Origin: Halocafeteria seosinensis
Taxonomy: Eukaryota; Sar; Bigyra; Bicosoecida
Length of the DNA: 28,709 nucleotides
Reading direction: 5' to 3'
NCBI GenBank assembly: GCA_001687465.1
Contig: LVLI01000114.1
Location: forward strand, 1-28,709
In this document: positions 28,207 to 28,709 of the stretch, in pieces
How positions within the stretch are numbered: position 1 is the stretch's first letter
Layout of the letters: the number at the start of each line of letters is the position of its first letter
Notes under the pieces: model-generated
Told to the model about the DNA's origin: nothing
Seen by the model: the letters and a program-made list of their open reading frames with translations, nothing else
Database searches by the model: none
Made by a program: the position numbers and the translations under genes

Positions 28207-28709
28207 CAGGGTTTGAAATCCGCGGGTATACCCGCGACCCGCAACCACGAGCTCGCGGGTATACTTACCCGCACCCGCCCGCGCTCAAACTTTGCGGGTA
28301 TTGCGGGTATGCGGGTATAGTGAATATTTGAAGAAAGTTTTGGTGTTTTCGCAATTCTAACCATGTGTAAGTCCATATCAGCACAATACACCCTAAATAC
28401 AACGTTTTGGTTTCATCATACACCTTTAATCTCGCTAAATGGCAGGATCAGTACACACGAGTCAACGGAGTTCAGCCAGTGGCTGTTTGTGAAGCAAAAA
28501 GCTACAAAGTTGCAAGACTCGGAGACTCCTCAAATACCCGTGTTGTACGGCGTAAATCACGTATATGGTACCGTATTAGGCATAAAATTACGAGAATGCT
28601 TGAAAAATAGAGTTCTAATGGCTCTAGTCGGCTAAAATTGGGAAGCTTCAACATCGGACTTTACCCGCATACCCGCCCGCGACCCGCAGGGTGCCAGACC
28701 GCGGGTACC
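28207..28709. mobile_element. hAT-like transposon terminus with GCGGGTA repeats
   Basis: The sequence beginning CAGGGTTTGAAATCCGCGGG at 28207 resembles hAT-type termini, which start CAGGG and carry short subterminal repeats. About 110 bp of direct and inverted GCGGGTA/TACCCGC units follow (28219-28319). After about 340 bp of AT-richer, gene-less DNA, an array in mostly opposite orientation occurs at 28661-28687. At 28687 another CAGGGT..A.A.CCGCGGGTA start appears, running off the window. No inverted match to the left terminus is present, so the right end of the element is outside the window or the two arrays belong to adjacent copies. Confidence 0.5.

Overview
This is nuclear DNA from a eukaryote. 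The evidence is spliced genes with GT-AG introns (mostly about 50-85 nt, two longer ones of 246 and 346 nt), a pol III tRNA gene with internal A and B boxes, SR-type splicing machinery, organelle-targeted proteins and several transposon families. A cilium-assembly factor (DNAAF11/LRRC6) points to a lineage with motile cilia. Compact introns, an ankyrin-repeat/histone deacetylase fusion and a U2AF large subunit with a plant-like N-terminal junction would fit a flagellated protist or alga such as a stramenopile, but the lineage is inferred and not proven from this window.

The left two thirds (about 1.9-19.4 kb) are gene-dense. In order: DNAAF11 (+); a 70-residue heterotrimeric G-protein gamma subunit (-) split over two short exons; tRNA-Cys(GCA) (-); a 945-residue ankyrin-repeat class II-type histone deacetylase (+, six exons); the U2AF large subunit (+, three exons); glycine cleavage H protein (+, three exons); an organellar ribosomal protein L1 (-, three exons); and a long intronless TBC1D23-like protein (+) that shares a 314-bp divergent promoter interval with L1. 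These are housekeeping or cell-biology genes from unrelated pathways (cilia, G-protein signalling, chromatin, splicing, one-carbon metabolism, organelle translation, Golgi/endosome trafficking). They do not form a functional cluster.

The right third (19.4-28.7 kb) is a repeat graveyard with scattered coding-looking fragments. It holds a frameshifted RNase HI fragment next to a 50-bp tandem duplication, a possible SET-like remnant, and a PIF/Harbinger-type element whose transposase carries an in-frame TGA while its divergent Myb-like partner gene stays open. It also has the 3' part of a non-LTR retroelement (RNase H plus zinc-finger tail) broken by an exact 16-bp duplication, a small secreted-protein ORF, and at the right edge a hAT-like terminus with GCGGGTA-type subterminal repeats.

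No previously undescribed multi-gene system is evident. The most informative items are the G-gamma gene hidden in two short exons, the ankyrin-HDAC fusion, the TBC/rhodanese-like protein, and the well-resolved lesions in the mobile elements.
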